Below, piece by piece: positions 14,416-24,513 of a stretch of DNA of 64,000 bases. The notes under the pieces are model-generated. The model had not been told where the DNA came from, ran no database searches, and saw only the letters and a program-made list of their open reading frames with translations. Numbering within the stretch: position 1 is the stretch's first letter; every line of letters starts with the position of its first letter. Made by a program: the position numbers and the translations under genes. Source of the DNA: Flammula alnicola (taxonomy: Eukaryota > Basidiomycota > Agaricomycetes > Agaricales > Strophariaceae); NCBI GenBank assembly GCA_015499995.1, contig JADNRV010000044.1, positions 283,023 to 347,022 on the forward strand, written 5' to 3'.

Positions 14416-17400
14416 ATGCTTTCGGCCCTTCCAGCGACACTGCTTGCTCTACTCTTTGCGTCGCCCGTATTTTCTCAACCGACATCATTGAATGACCAAT
14501 TCAGGGCGTTAGCACTAAAAGTGCCAAAGCAGCCAGAAAATCCAATCTGCTGCCTCAAACCCCTAACGCCTTCAGAGCCAGTGGATGATGGCATTCTGCT
14601 TTCGTTCGAAGAATGGAAGATGAAACAATTGGCCACGCAAACAGCCAGTTCAGTGAAACATAACGAGGAAGCAATCAATCGCGCGTCTACCGGAGGGATA
14701 GGGGAGGGCAACTTAGGAGGGGATATTAGCAACACCAGCGAAACAGTAATCCTCTCACCGGATAACTCTGCATCTACAGTGGAGTCTGCGAACGCTGTTG
14801 AAGCAACTCCAGAATGGACCGACTTCTCGTACCTCAAGGTGCCTACGACGGACAGATTCAACTATGCCAGCTTAGATTGTTCAGCCCGCGTCCACACGTC
14901 TCATCGTTCGGCCAAGTCACCATCATCCATCTTGACCTCAAAGCGAGACCGCTACATGCTCAGCCCATGCGACACACCCAAGGAGCAGCAATTCGTTGTG
15001 GTTGAACTCTGTGACGATATACGCATTGATACAGTGCAGCTCGCCAATTTCGAGTTCTTCAGCGGGGTATTCAAGGATTTCACGGTCAGCGTTGCCAAAA
15101 GGTATCCAACCGACCCCGATGGATGGACAGTTGTACGGTCGTATCGAGCGAAGAATATACGTGGAGTGCAGACTTTCCACACACCGACCTCTTTGCGCGA
15201 TTTCTATCGCTTCGTACGGATCGACTTTCATTCACACTATGGCAACGAATACTATTGCCCAGTGTCTCTTCTCAGAGTGTACGGCCTCACGCATCTTGAG
15301 GAGTGGAAATGGGACATATGGGAATCCGAGAGTAGAGCAAAACAGGCCGAACTGCAGAAGAAGAGACAACTTCCTTCGTCGACTGATGTCACTCCTACTC
15401 CTCCGATTTCCTCCAACGTCGCTGATGCGACCATGCATTCAATCGATGAAGACCAACTGACTACTGAGAAAGTCGTTGATCTTACAATAACCTCTCATGT
15501 TCCAAATGTTACCAATGTTATGGAGCATCGTTCGGACAAGCAATTATCGTCTACCAACTCAACAATATCCTATCCATCTCCTGACATTCCAACCCGGCCT
15601 GTACCATCCCATCCATCCCTTTCCAAGAACGAGACGCCTGTGCCTACCGGCAACGACAATTACCAACCGACTGCAACTAATAGCATTAACGACCCATCGA
15701 AGCATACCACTAACGCATATGTATCATCATCCACCATCGCTCCACCTATACCATCTCCATCCTCGTCACAGGATAAAAAATCGGAGATACCAATCACAGA
15801 AAACTCAACCAATAAATCATCTACCTTTGCGAATACCACAACCATCAACCCAAGTATATCACATACGCCTCAATCGACACCCAGCAGCTCCCATTCCAAC
15901 CCTGACACACCTACCATTGTTGTTTCCACGACGTCGCCCTCTGTTGCTGTCGTTCCGATTGCTCCCCTTCCTCCGATCGCTAAGGGTGGCGAGTCCATCT
16001 ATCGCACTATCATGAACCGTTTGGTGGAGGTTGAAACCAATCAGACGCTGTATATGCGGTATATCGAGCAGCAGAATTTGGCCATCAGGGATGTTATCAA
16101 GAGATTAGGAGAAGACGTAGGTCGGCTGGAGGGTATTGTGAGTTTGTTAATAACGCAAGATGGTCGTTCTCGCTCAAGCTCTTTCTAGACCCGCGCTCAA
16201 TCGTTAACATATCAACGAACCGTCAACGATTGGGAGAAGCAACACTATCAGTTGGAAATGGAATACGTCGATCTCGTTTCACGAATTGAAAATCTGTCCG
16301 AGGAGGTGACTACAAATAAATTTATGTCTTATGGCTCGCTTGCTCATTGCATTTCTTGAAAGATCGTTCTCGAGAAACGTTTGGGTGTTGCTCAGCTCTG
16401 CCTTCTTTTGGCCGTGCTCGTGTTCATGGGCCTTACCAGAGGGTCGCGAGCCGAGGCGTTGATTGACCACGGTTCGACTAAACTCAACAGGTCTGTCAGG
16501 GAGTGGGGCAGACGTCATTTCAAACTCAGTGGTGATTGGACTGGGCGTTTCAAGGGCAAGAACCTCGAGATCCGGACAAGCAGAGAGAGCACTCCGAGTC
16601 GAGTCCGGAGTAACAGTCGAGCGCGGACGCCAACGGCTTCTGCACGACCTAAACCCATGTCGGCAAAGACTTATCCACCCCAATTTCCTCTGCGCTCACA
16701 AAGTATGTCTCTGTCCGCATCAAACACTTTGTATGTGCTGATCAATGCGTCATAGCTGATGATAGCAAAGTGGAGTTCCCATCAAGTAATCCGCGCTCAA
16801 AAGCACCTCTGGAGCCAATACAATTGAACACTGCCCCAGTCAACAGCGAATACTTTATTCGACCACGAGCAATATCAAACCCTCGCTCTCGTGCACCGTC
16901 TCTACGATCAACGCCTGCTGGCCGACGTACTCAACCGAGACCTATAACCCCGAGCACGTCGAGTTTCCGTCCGCAACCTCTTCAGCGGGCCAGCTCCCAT
17001 GCCGGATCATCAACAATCCAGAGCGGCTCATGGGGCTCAATAGGTGTGCCACCAAAAAGCGCAAAAAAATGGGCTAGGACCGCCCATCTACATGAGGTTA
17101 AGACCCTCGGGCCTCTTGTATCAGCAGGAGGGCGTCGGTCGAGAAAGGCAGGAGAAGATGTGGATGTCGGCTCGACGCGCCACGACCGAAGTCGGGATCG
17201 AACTCCGAGAGAGCTTGAGTTCGAGAGGGAGAACGACGACTTTTTCTCGTCTCCTTGGTTGGGTTCATCTCCGAAGTCGTCACCTGTGGACGTTACGAGA
17301 AGTCAGTCTTCCCCGACGCTGGCAAATAGTCTTCTATTCAAGCCAGAACCCAGTTTGGATGACGGTGACGTCTGGATCGATACCGATAGCGTCGATGGGT

Positions 17401-17474
17401 CAGAGCTGGAGGCTGAGCAAATACACCATACTTCAAGTCCAGGAGGTGTCAAACCAGTATCATCGCCTTCATAG
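14416..17474 (+). CDS. SLP1: Slp1/SUCO-type SUN-domain membrane protein
   Basis: ER-type SUN protein of the Slp1/Osteopotentia class, which in yeast works with Emp65 to protect soluble ER proteins and supports nuclear-envelope organisation. The ATG at 14416 begins a signal peptide (MLSALPATLLALLFASPVFS). The SUN-like domain lies at roughly residues 150-295: VHTSHRSAKSPSSILTSKRD, RYMLSPC, QFVVVELCDDI, VQLANFEFFSGVFKDFTVSV, FVRIDFHSHYGNEYYCPVSL, LLRVYG. Next come a long Ser/Thr/Pro-rich linker, a coiled-coil region around LVEVETNQTLYMRYIEQQN, one transmembrane span (AQLCLLLAVLVFMGLT) and a basic, disordered C-terminal tail of about 330 residues. Four exons are inferred: 14416-16137, 16189-16305, 16363-16702 and 16756-17474, giving about 965 residues. 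The first open frame runs to 16188, but the TAG there is the end of an intron and the coding sequence continues. Confidence 0.9.
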
Positions 17475-17839
17475 TTTTTGTTTACTGTCCTTCCATTTGC
17501 ATTTAGTTCACAGCATTGACCTTCAGTTACCGAATACCCTCAATCATTTTCTAACTGCATTCGTGACCATGATGTCGCATGCATTGCAGTAAAGGGAGAA
17601 ATGTGGTTAATTCGTGTTCAATATAAACCGCATGACCGCCGCTCGTCGTCTGTCAACGTGGCATAGCGAGACTATACTACCCACGATCTCCAACTCACGC
17701 AAAATGGGTATCAAACTAATTCCAATCACTTTTCTGTTCCAAGTTCGATGGGCCCTAAGAATGTACAGGATATGCCTGTACTAGTGTTACAGGAATCAGA
17801 GTTCTCTTTGCGGATGTCTACTCTCCGCGTATTGAACCC
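17475..17839. other. 3' region between convergent genes
   Basis: Separates the ends of the SUN gene (+) and the first MYND gene (-). No gene or repeat seen. It should hold both 3' untranslated regions. Confidence 0.4.
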
Positions 17840-19054
17840 TCAAAAAAATCCTCTGATGGGTGGAGGACGAGGACCCGAGAAAGTGATTCCTGCATGACTC
17901 GGATGTGGCTGAGGCAATAGTGGGTACGGATTTTTCATCAGCCGCTTATATTTCTTCTTCTCCTTCAGCTTGACCAGATCCTTCACGTATTCATACAGTC
18001 TCCCTTCAATACATGCACGATGCAATTCTGGAGGATTAACTGCATCTCTGCGGAAAACTGCCTTGTAAACTGCCTTTAAATCCTGTAAATCCTCTTTGCT
18101 TTTGCAATTTATAAACCCGTAATCGACAGATATTGAGGCCCCAGGTTGGTGAGGGTCTCCGGCAGAGTCTAGTAGAATGAATTGCTTCAGGTCCCAGACG
18201 GATAAATTGCTGTTCGGCGACCTCGCTAAGACGTCTTCGACGAAAGGATGCCGGGAAAGGTCATCTCCAAAACCCTTTGATCTGAAGAGGTCACATAATT
18301 TAGAAGAATCATACGCAACATAGAATTCTTCGAAGGTGGAGGAAAGGATGAGCCCTTCATACAGGCCTCCAAGGTCCAGCTCGGATTCTTCGTCGCATGT
18401 ACAAAAACCGAATGGTATCCAAAGTTCCTCGTATGGCCCTGGATGGAGTTGAGAGAGAAGAAGAGCAGACATTCGTAAGCATTCATGCTTCTGCCCCGGC
18501 CACGAGGTTGTAATGCTCTTGATTTCAGTCGCTGTCGCCGACGGCGAACCTCCACTGTATAGCCAACCCAATCTCATCATGTCAGCCAACTTTTTCTCCA
18601 CCTCTTCCGGGGATTCTTGACCATCTAATACCCACTGGTTCGCCAGAAACCACGGATAATAACTCCCTCGAGAAGCCAGAGGTATTTTTTCAAATTGGTT
18701 TTTAATCTCCTGGATAAGAATTCCGTTGACCCTCCAACGATGGAGGGTCTTGGCCTTGACACCTTGATGTTCTAGCAAGCCGGTGTACAAGCCTAGGAGG
18801 TTTTTCTGGTTTTCAATCGACCATGCTCGTATAAACCCGTATTCGATAGTGGTTTGCCCATGGTCCGGAAAGAGATTTTTGCGACAAGCAAGCGCCAGAC
18901 GATCTGCAGTTGTGACCTGTCGCTTCGGATTGCAATCAAATATGTGTTTGACCCAGTGATATCGTTGGCACTCTCTTCTGCAGTACCATGCCTGCGAGCA
19001 ACCGGCACATTTATTATTTGCTGGGTCTCCACATTTCTCGCAGTTGTGGCCCAT
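17840..19054 (-). CDS. MYND zinc-finger protein, copy 1
   Basis: Single-exon gene of about 404 codons from the ATG at 19054 (MGHNCEKCG). Residues 5-41 form a complete MYND finger with all seven Cys and one His of the consensus: CEKC, CAGC, WYC, CRREC and the final H-x3-C. MYND fingers bind proline-rich peptides. The rest has no recognised domain, but blocks such as YGFIRAWSIENQKNLLGLY and DSAGDPHQPGASISVDYGF are shared almost unchanged with the copy at 25693-26976. YGFI...W/C-S-E/N appears twice within the protein (about residues 75 and 310), suggesting an internal repeat. The C-terminus (PRPPPIRGFF) differs from copy 2. Function unknown. It belongs to a family that is widely expanded in mushrooms. 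Confidence 0.85.
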   Translation of the reverse strand: MGHNCEKCGDPANNKCAGCSQAWYCRRECQRYHWVKHIFDCNPKRQVTTADRLALACRKNLFPDHGQTTIEYGFIRAWSIENQKNLLGLYTGLLEHQGVKAKTLHRWRVNGILIQEIKNQFEKIPLASRGSYYPWFLANQWVLDGQESPEEVEKKLADMMRLGWLYSGGSPSATATEIKSITTSWPGQKHECLRMSALLLSQLHPGPYEELWIPFGFCTCDEESELDLGGLYEGLILSSTFEEFYVAYDSSKLCDLFRSKGFGDDLSRHPFVEDVLARSPNSNLSVWDLKQFILLDSAGDPHQPGASISVDYGFINCKSKEDLQDLKAVYKAVFRRDAVNPPELHRACIEGRLYEYVKDLVKLKEKKKYKRLMKNPYPLLPQPHPSHAGITFSGPRPPPIRGFF

Positions 19055-19328
19055 GGTGCGGTACAACGAGTGATGAAAGTTTCTATTGCCCAAAATTTGG
19101 ATCAGTACCTAAGGAGTACAACTCATTAGCGAGGTGTGGACTTTCGAACAGGAGGGTTGGTAACATGTACCTCGTCAAGATGTAACCAGAGAGTGAGAGC
19201 GAAGAATGAAGAAGGATGTCAAGCGATGGCCACAGGCCCGCAGAGGCACTTGAACCGCCGTTGGCCTTACAAATAAAGCTTCAAACAATGCATTGTCTTG
19301 CATTGTTCAAACTATAAGATAATCACTC

Positions 19329-19469
19329 AGTTGTTTGGGGGGCAAACGACTATGGGTATTAAGTAAGTACCTATAAGATAATCACTACGGTACGTCGTAA
19401 GCTAAAGAATATATGAACAGTAAGTAAGAGAGCTCACCTCAGTTGTTTGGGGGGCAAACGACTGAGGTG
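19329..19469. repeat. two copies of a G-loop hairpin upstream of MYND copy 1
   Basis: AGTTGTTTG, six G, then CAAACGACT occurs at 19329-19351 and again inside a longer palindrome at 19435-19469 (arms CACCTCAGTTGTTTG and CAAACGACTGAGGTG, 14 of 15 pairing). TATAAGATAATCACT also occurs twice nearby (about 19314 and 19372). A degenerate version (CTTGTTGGGGAGCAAAT) lies at about 27269 upstream of MYND copy 2. Confidence 0.65.
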
Positions 19470-20014
19470 CGCGAACGTTGCTATCAACTTTATATATGAG
19501 AATAAAAGAGTCCGAAATATGAAATAATACGGAGCAGGTGAGCACGAGAGTAAGTAATTTGAAATATAAGAAAAGAGGGGTAACAATGTGACGACGAGCG
19601 TTGCACTCGCAGCACGTTTGTATCAGTCCGTAAATCCTACACAAACGAGCTTCCATCAAGTCATGACACTATCCGTTGACAACATCGAGGCTCGTCGTAT
19701 AGAGTGGTTCTCGAGGACTTTTCGTGCTATAGTTACACGCAAGAAGTTATACGTCCTAACATTTGCTGGAATAATAACATCGCGGTGACCGGTGACCGGT
19801 CCGATCGCAGTCGCTGACGATATCGCACGTGGTACCAGTCCTTTCTTATTTGAGTCGATTTTGAAGCTTTGAAGTTCGGCGCGTTAAATGATAAGTTCAA
19901 CTTGAAGCTTTCAGTCATGACATACCCTGCTCTCACTGCACTATCTTTGAACACGAGTAATTTGATATCAATTCTATTACAGCATAGAAATATCAACCAA
20001 ATTTCGTTTTCTAC
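19470..20014. other. intergenic, nothing recognised
   Basis: Between the MYND promoter side and the 3' end of the broken P450. Contains a short tandem GGTGACCGGTGACCGGT near 19785. No gene supported. Confidence 0.35.
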
Positions 20015-21330
20015 TCAAGCGCGTTTCCTGAAGATCACCTGGGCAGTGGAATTGGGAGAGCAACCGACTTGAAACCAAACGTTCTCGGGTCGGGGACCAT
20101 CGTCCGGCAATTTCACATCGTAAGTCAGCAAAACATGAGCGAGCATGGCCTTGAGCTCGTTGACCGCAAAGAAGCGACCCGGGCTGCCAAACAGCAAGAA
20201 GTCAGATGGAGACTTTGTGCTCTAGGAGAAAGGAAATCTTACCATGCATGGCGGCCAGTTCCAAACGTTACGTAGTTGTAACTAAGAGAGACCATTTGGT
20301 GCTCAGTAGTAGTGAGTAGTGCCCTCGCCCTCTTCTCTCATTTCTGCAAACCTAAAAGCTTCAAATTTGTCGGGATTCGTGTAGGTAGTCTACGAAAATA
20401 GGTGGTGTCAATGTGTAGCCTCCAGATTTAGATGAATGAAGAATCTCACTCCATCGACATGAGTCGAGTAGGTCGTCACCGCTACATGCGTACCAGCCGG
20501 CACAGTCGCTCCGTTTGAAAAAGTAAAGTCCTTCAGCACCTTGCGATTCATACTCACTGTCAAGCGGCGATCAGACTATTGCTCGGAAAGGTCGAGCAAA
20601 AGGGCTTACAAACGGCAATAGCGAGGCGCTGAGACTCCTTGAAGAAACTTTCCACTTCGCGCATTTTCCCCATGGACACTTTAGTCCAACCCTCCGCCTC
20701 GATTACAGCTTCTACTTCCTCGCGCGCGCGTTTAACATACTCGGGATAAGCTGCCAAATCGTATAGAACGTGGGCATAGCCGCGAAATGGATATTCAGGA
20801 TACGAATGGCAAGGTCGTGAAGAGTTCGTTGCGGCCCCTCCGCAACTTCCAAAAGCCAACTTATCAGATCGTTCTGGGAGCAGTGTTAATGAGGGACACG
20901 GGTGTTTTGGATTGTCGTTCTTAGATGCATACAGATTTGTCCTGCCAGTCGGGGCCAAATTGTTTCTCTTTGTCAAGATGTTCTTGAATGATGGGACCAA
21001 TATGATCGACAACTTTCTTGATGTTCATTGGGATCTTGGTGAGGAGGTACCCGAACAATTCTGCGAGAGGCGTGTCAGGAATGCCCACAGCAGCAGGAAC
21101 GGGATTTGTTGGCTCACGGCTTGAGGAATGCTGGGTACATGTTTATAGTCCCTCCACCGGGAAGACATCGAGTGCAGAATATCATCTTCCATTCCGTCTT
21201 ATTACTCACAGGACATCAACAATTGCGACTTCAGGTAAAAACACTACGGAGAACGGTCGGTTCGTACGAGCACCGTACAGTGCCGCTGGTTCCGAATTGA
21301 ACTTTTCCACTCCCAGGCGGCGCAACCAAG
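20015..21330 (-). pseudogene. broken cytochrome P450
   Basis: A fungal P450 can be followed on the minus strand: INMYPAFLKP, LTKIPMNIKKVVDHIGPII, NDLISWLLEVAEGPQRTLHD, HVLYDLAAYPEYV, the K-helix ExxR region FFKESQR, MNRKVLKDFTFSNG, VPAGTHVAVTTYSTHVDG, YTNPDKFEAFRFAEM, and the heme-binding motif FGTGRHACPGRFFA with the axial Cys. It ends in STAQVIFRKRA. Several introns still have good splice sites. The frame is broken at least three times: one extra G near 21066 before YLLTKIP, about 20 bases lost between NIHFAA and HVLYD in the I-helix region (about 20785), and about 10 extra bases (a duplicated ACT-rich stretch) near 20310. The N-terminal third is hardly recognisable and no membrane anchor is seen. 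The I-helix loss removes the oxygen-activation site, so no active enzyme is expected. Confidence 0.85.
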
Positions 21331-22661
21331 GCATGATAAAATAGGAGTGCAATGTGCATTTTAAGCACCGAGGAGAGCGTTGACTCGGACGCGTGCAATG
21401 GAGGGCTCTTGGCCGACGTTGCCCGCGAGGAAGTTGCCCACCGGGGCGAACGGCGACACCGAGCTGAGGATGCCTATGTGTGGCAGGTGCGAATCCTTCG
21501 TGCTCGAGATTGGACCTTTTTGACTTCCGCTGCTGGAACCTGTCTGTTGGACGGAGTCAAGAACCCAAATAGGAGACTGCAGTGGCTGTTTGATTCGATT
21601 ACCGTTATTCTGAGCACTTCAGTCCGAAGGTTTGTAGTGCGACAAGACCATACCTTAAAGTGTCCTGACTGTCTGACGAAGTACCATTAAGTCCACATCC
21701 TCCTGTGAGACGCGAAAGTGGAAACTCGCGTCGACTAGCTCCAGTACTCCATCCAATTAGTCAGGGAAAAGAGGAGCTGGGACAGACTGTCCTGAAGCCC
21801 TGCAGGAGCCAGCTGAAGGGTTGGCGTAATTCCTGGAGTTTACCTGGGTTGGAAGGTGGATTAGTCTGAGGTGTCGGGGGTCGTCGACAACGCGAACAAA
21901 GGGGAAGGTAAGAACAAAATCAGTCTGAGCAAGATAAAGGTGGTGTTCGCAGAAAAAAATGGGTAAATGAAAAGGTCGGGCAATGGAAAGAAGGGGAATG
22001 AGTGAACCCACAAGGTGAAACAGTAGCAGGAAGGAGACGAAGGATGATAGAAGAGATTTCAAAATTCGCAAAAGACGATCTCCGAAAATTCGAAATAAAC
22101 ATAGCCTATATCATCAATAATATCCCCCTCCTGATCACAATCCAGCTGGAAAGGCACCTCATCCGCTCTTAAGGAGACGCTGGAGTCTGTAAAGATCGAA
22201 GTAAAAAGAGAATAGTAAGTAATTTGGCCCGCGAGACGACGTCAAAGAGGAATCACAGTGCATGGAAAGAGCAAGAAAACGGACAGGAACATCGGCAAAG
22301 CCGCCACACACGAAGGGACTCCAAATATCGACATCCGTACACCCCATAAAGGAGTAGAGCAACACCGAAGCCCGACATACAAGAAGGCTCCCAGAAGAAA
22401 GAGAGATGAGCCGTCAAAGCGACCACGACCGTCGACAATCACTGGTGACGACGAGGAAAGTAATCATGCTGACGGCGTGTACGATGGTGTCAGCATAACC
22501 AATAGCGCTGTATGCGAGCGTGGGAAGAGCATAAAATATGAATGGGATTGAGTGTGTTCATGATGGATAGATTGATTGGAGAAGTGTGTGACCGGGACGG
22601 CTCAGACACCGTGACGAAGTTGATCTTGAACCAAACCTGATTTGCTAAATATGATGCCATA
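21331..22661. other. no gene supported; possible eroded P450 N-terminus and hydrophobic frames
   Basis: From 21331 to about 21560 the minus strand may hold the unrecognisable 5' end of the P450. From 21757 to 22560 the minus strand has overlapping hydrophobic frames (for example a Leu-rich start at 22071 and FIFYALPTLAYSAIGYADT near 22520). They could be exons of a small membrane protein, but no family or convincing splice pattern was found. Confidence 0.3.
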
Positions 22662-22877
22662 CAGGGTCTTGCATAAAAACGTAGAGTCAATCATTCTCAG
22701 AGGTCTGTTTGTACAGCTTTGTGTAGGTATAAAAACGGATATCACGCTTTCCCGCTACAGCAACTTTGTGACTGATGAGTGACAAGATCATCAATCTTTC
22801 TTTTTTTGGTGGGTGGCAACGCTGTACAAACAAATGCGTAGTGAATGATTGACTCTACGTTTTTTTGCAAGACCCTG
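22662..22877. mobile_element. 216-bp MITE with long terminal inverted repeats and TA target duplication
   Basis: The ends are inverted copies of about 56 bp: CAGGGTCTTGCATAAAAACG at the left and, read from the right end on the other strand, CAGGGTCTTGCAAAAAAACG. The match continues through TAGAGTCAATCATTC and, after a few differences, TGTTTGTACAGC. A TA lies on each side (22660-22661 and 22878-22879). A TA target duplication with such ends is the mark of Tc1/mariner/pogo-type elements. It has no coding capacity, so it would have been moved by a transposase encoded elsewhere. Confidence 0.9.
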
Positions 22878-22937
22878 TAATGACAGACACAGTATGAAAT
22901 TCCATTGCTCTCCTGAGCCCTCATCAATCATCCAGAA

Positions 22938-23640
22938 TATCTCAGATTTGGAAAAACCGGGCTGCCGGTGGCTGGCTGGCTGGCTGGCTATTTTGGGCGG
23001 TGGGAAGATGTACTGCCGTCTCCGGCGGCGACCTTTGAGATAGCGCCTACCCCGCCCCAAGCCCGCCCACCCGTTCAGAACGAACTTGGGTTATTGACTG
23101 ACCGCTCATAAAAATACTACCTATATATTATAAACTTTCACCGGAGGATAGTATCTCACTATATATAAATATATGTAAATTATAAGGCAGTCATTTGCTG
23201 CAGCAGTCATGCACACATGCCTGCTACTTTCACTTTGGACATGGTTGCTTTCAACTTTCCCCGCCTTTCTCGAATCATTAACAGGGGTCTGGGGAAGGGT
23301 GGGCGTGTTCCGGGGACTGTAAATTTTAATTCAAAACAATATTATTTAATCCCGCCCAATATGTAAAGGGCGGTAGCAGTGGCGGCGACTTCAAATCTCG
23401 CTTTCGGACGCTCATAGGATAAAGCCCTCAATAGTATTTACATACGTAGATATTACTGCAGGAGATATATAACAGTATTAAAGAATGCACACTTACAGAA
23501 TGGTAACTGAGGGACATTATCAAGACGTTATACTATAAGTTATAGCAGATTGTAGCGGCGAGGCATGCACGTGATGTCTGGCCGGACAGCCAGCCAGCCG
23601 CCAGCCACCCGGACACCCGGTTTTTCCAAGTTCGAGATGT
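22938..23640. mobile_element. about 700-bp non-autonomous element with imperfect inverted termini
   Basis: The left end has TTGGAAAAACCGGG followed by a GGCTGGCTGGCTGGCT run. The right end, read on the opposite strand, has TTGGAAAAACCGGG, then GTGTCCGGGTGGCTGGC and GGCTGGCTGGCTG. Weaker similarity (ATATCTC versus ACATCTC) extends outside. The interior is AT-rich with GGGCGG/CCGCCC patches and no open frame. No clear target duplication was found, so the exact borders and the superfamily are open. It lies only 60 bp from the MITE at 22662-22877. Confidence 0.65.
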
Positions 23641-23778
23641 CCTCACTTGTTCCACTGATTTGAGTATTTTGAGAGTCGGTTGAGATGCATAATCATTCCA
23701 ATTCATCTCGAGTGGCAACAGGCAGTACAGGTACATATATATGCAAATTGACTGGAGTTTTTCCCTTTCTCTCCAAGT

Positions 23779-24459
23779 CTACCCACTAGAGTAAAATAGA
23801 TCATAAGTCACCTTTGCCTGCCCACCAAAGCGGCATATCACTTTCTCCTTCCCTTGGACACCTTTACAATACACGACCTCATAGCTGCGGGATGGAGGCA
23901 CAAACCAGGTCGAGTCACCGTCGCTGATCCAGAGTGGCTCGTCAGGTGTGTCACTGGACAAGTCATACAAACGGATGGACGGGTTCGGGTCAGTGACAAT
24001 ACCATCTTTGTCAAAGACACGGACGGTGAAATCCCACAGCTCTGGAATAACGTTCGGGGGAAGAATGCGGATGCTATAGCCGTGATAGTTCTCAACCTTT
24101 TCTTGAGGGATTGGAGCTGGGTCTGCAGTCTGGCAGGGAGGAATTAATGAGCGGTGCTCCATGAGAGCAGCATGGCCTACATAAAAGACCAGCTCCGGAG
24201 GTTCATTTATAGCAGATACTTCCATAGGATCAACCTCGCCGGGCCCTGGTAGACAACAATGACCTTGTTCTGGAAACGCACAGTCGTTGGGAGGTAGAAG
24301 ACTTCCGGAGCTGTCTCTGAGGCGGCAGTCGTCGTCAAGTGTAGGAATTAGGAACTTGGTATTCAAGTAAGGGCAGACATACTGTCTGAGATGGTCTCTG
24401 AGCCTGCCAAACAGAACCAAATTAGCAGTGCCACGCCATTGAAAAGTTTCGCGGATCAA
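23779..24459 (-). CDS. hypothetical protein, N-terminus uncertain
   Basis: Continuous minus-strand frame of about 226 codons ending at TAG 23779 (KVTYDLFYSSG). Its composition is protein-like, with segments such as CAFPEQGHCCLPGPGEVDP, RILPPNVIPELWDFTVRVFD and DEPLWISDGDSTWFVPPSRS. No domain is recognised. The frame opens without an ATG. The first in-frame ATG is at 24225 (MEVSAINEPPELVFYVGHAA), giving about 148 residues, so either translation starts there or an upstream exon is missing. It is transcribed away from the gene starting at 24514, with about 55 bp between the open frames, which suggests a shared promoter. Confidence 0.45.
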   Translation of the reverse strand: MIRETFQWRGTANLVLFGRLRDHLRQYVCPYLNTKFLIPTLDDDCRLRDSSGSLLPPNDCAFPEQGHCCLPGPGEVDPMEVSAINEPPELVFYVGHAALMEHRSLIPPCQTADPAPIPQEKVENYHGYSIRILPPNVIPELWDFTVRVFDKDGIVTDPNPSIRLYDLSSDTPDEPLWISDGDSTWFVPPSRSYEVVYCKGVQGKEKVICRFGGQAKVTYDLFYSSG

Positions 24460-24513
24460 ACGATAAGATCAGATAAAAAGGACTTGTATTCACCTCTGGT
24501 TCATCACCACATT

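Noticed and set aside
14416..16188. A complete 590-codon gene ending at TAG 16188
   Set aside because: GTGAGT at 16138 and the CTTTCTAG acceptor make this the end of an intron. The reading frame continues with conserved sequence, including the transmembrane span.
21757..22560. Hydrophobic minus-strand frames as a membrane-protein gene
   Set aside because: The frames overlap, need unsupported splicing and match no family. They were described only as unresolved.
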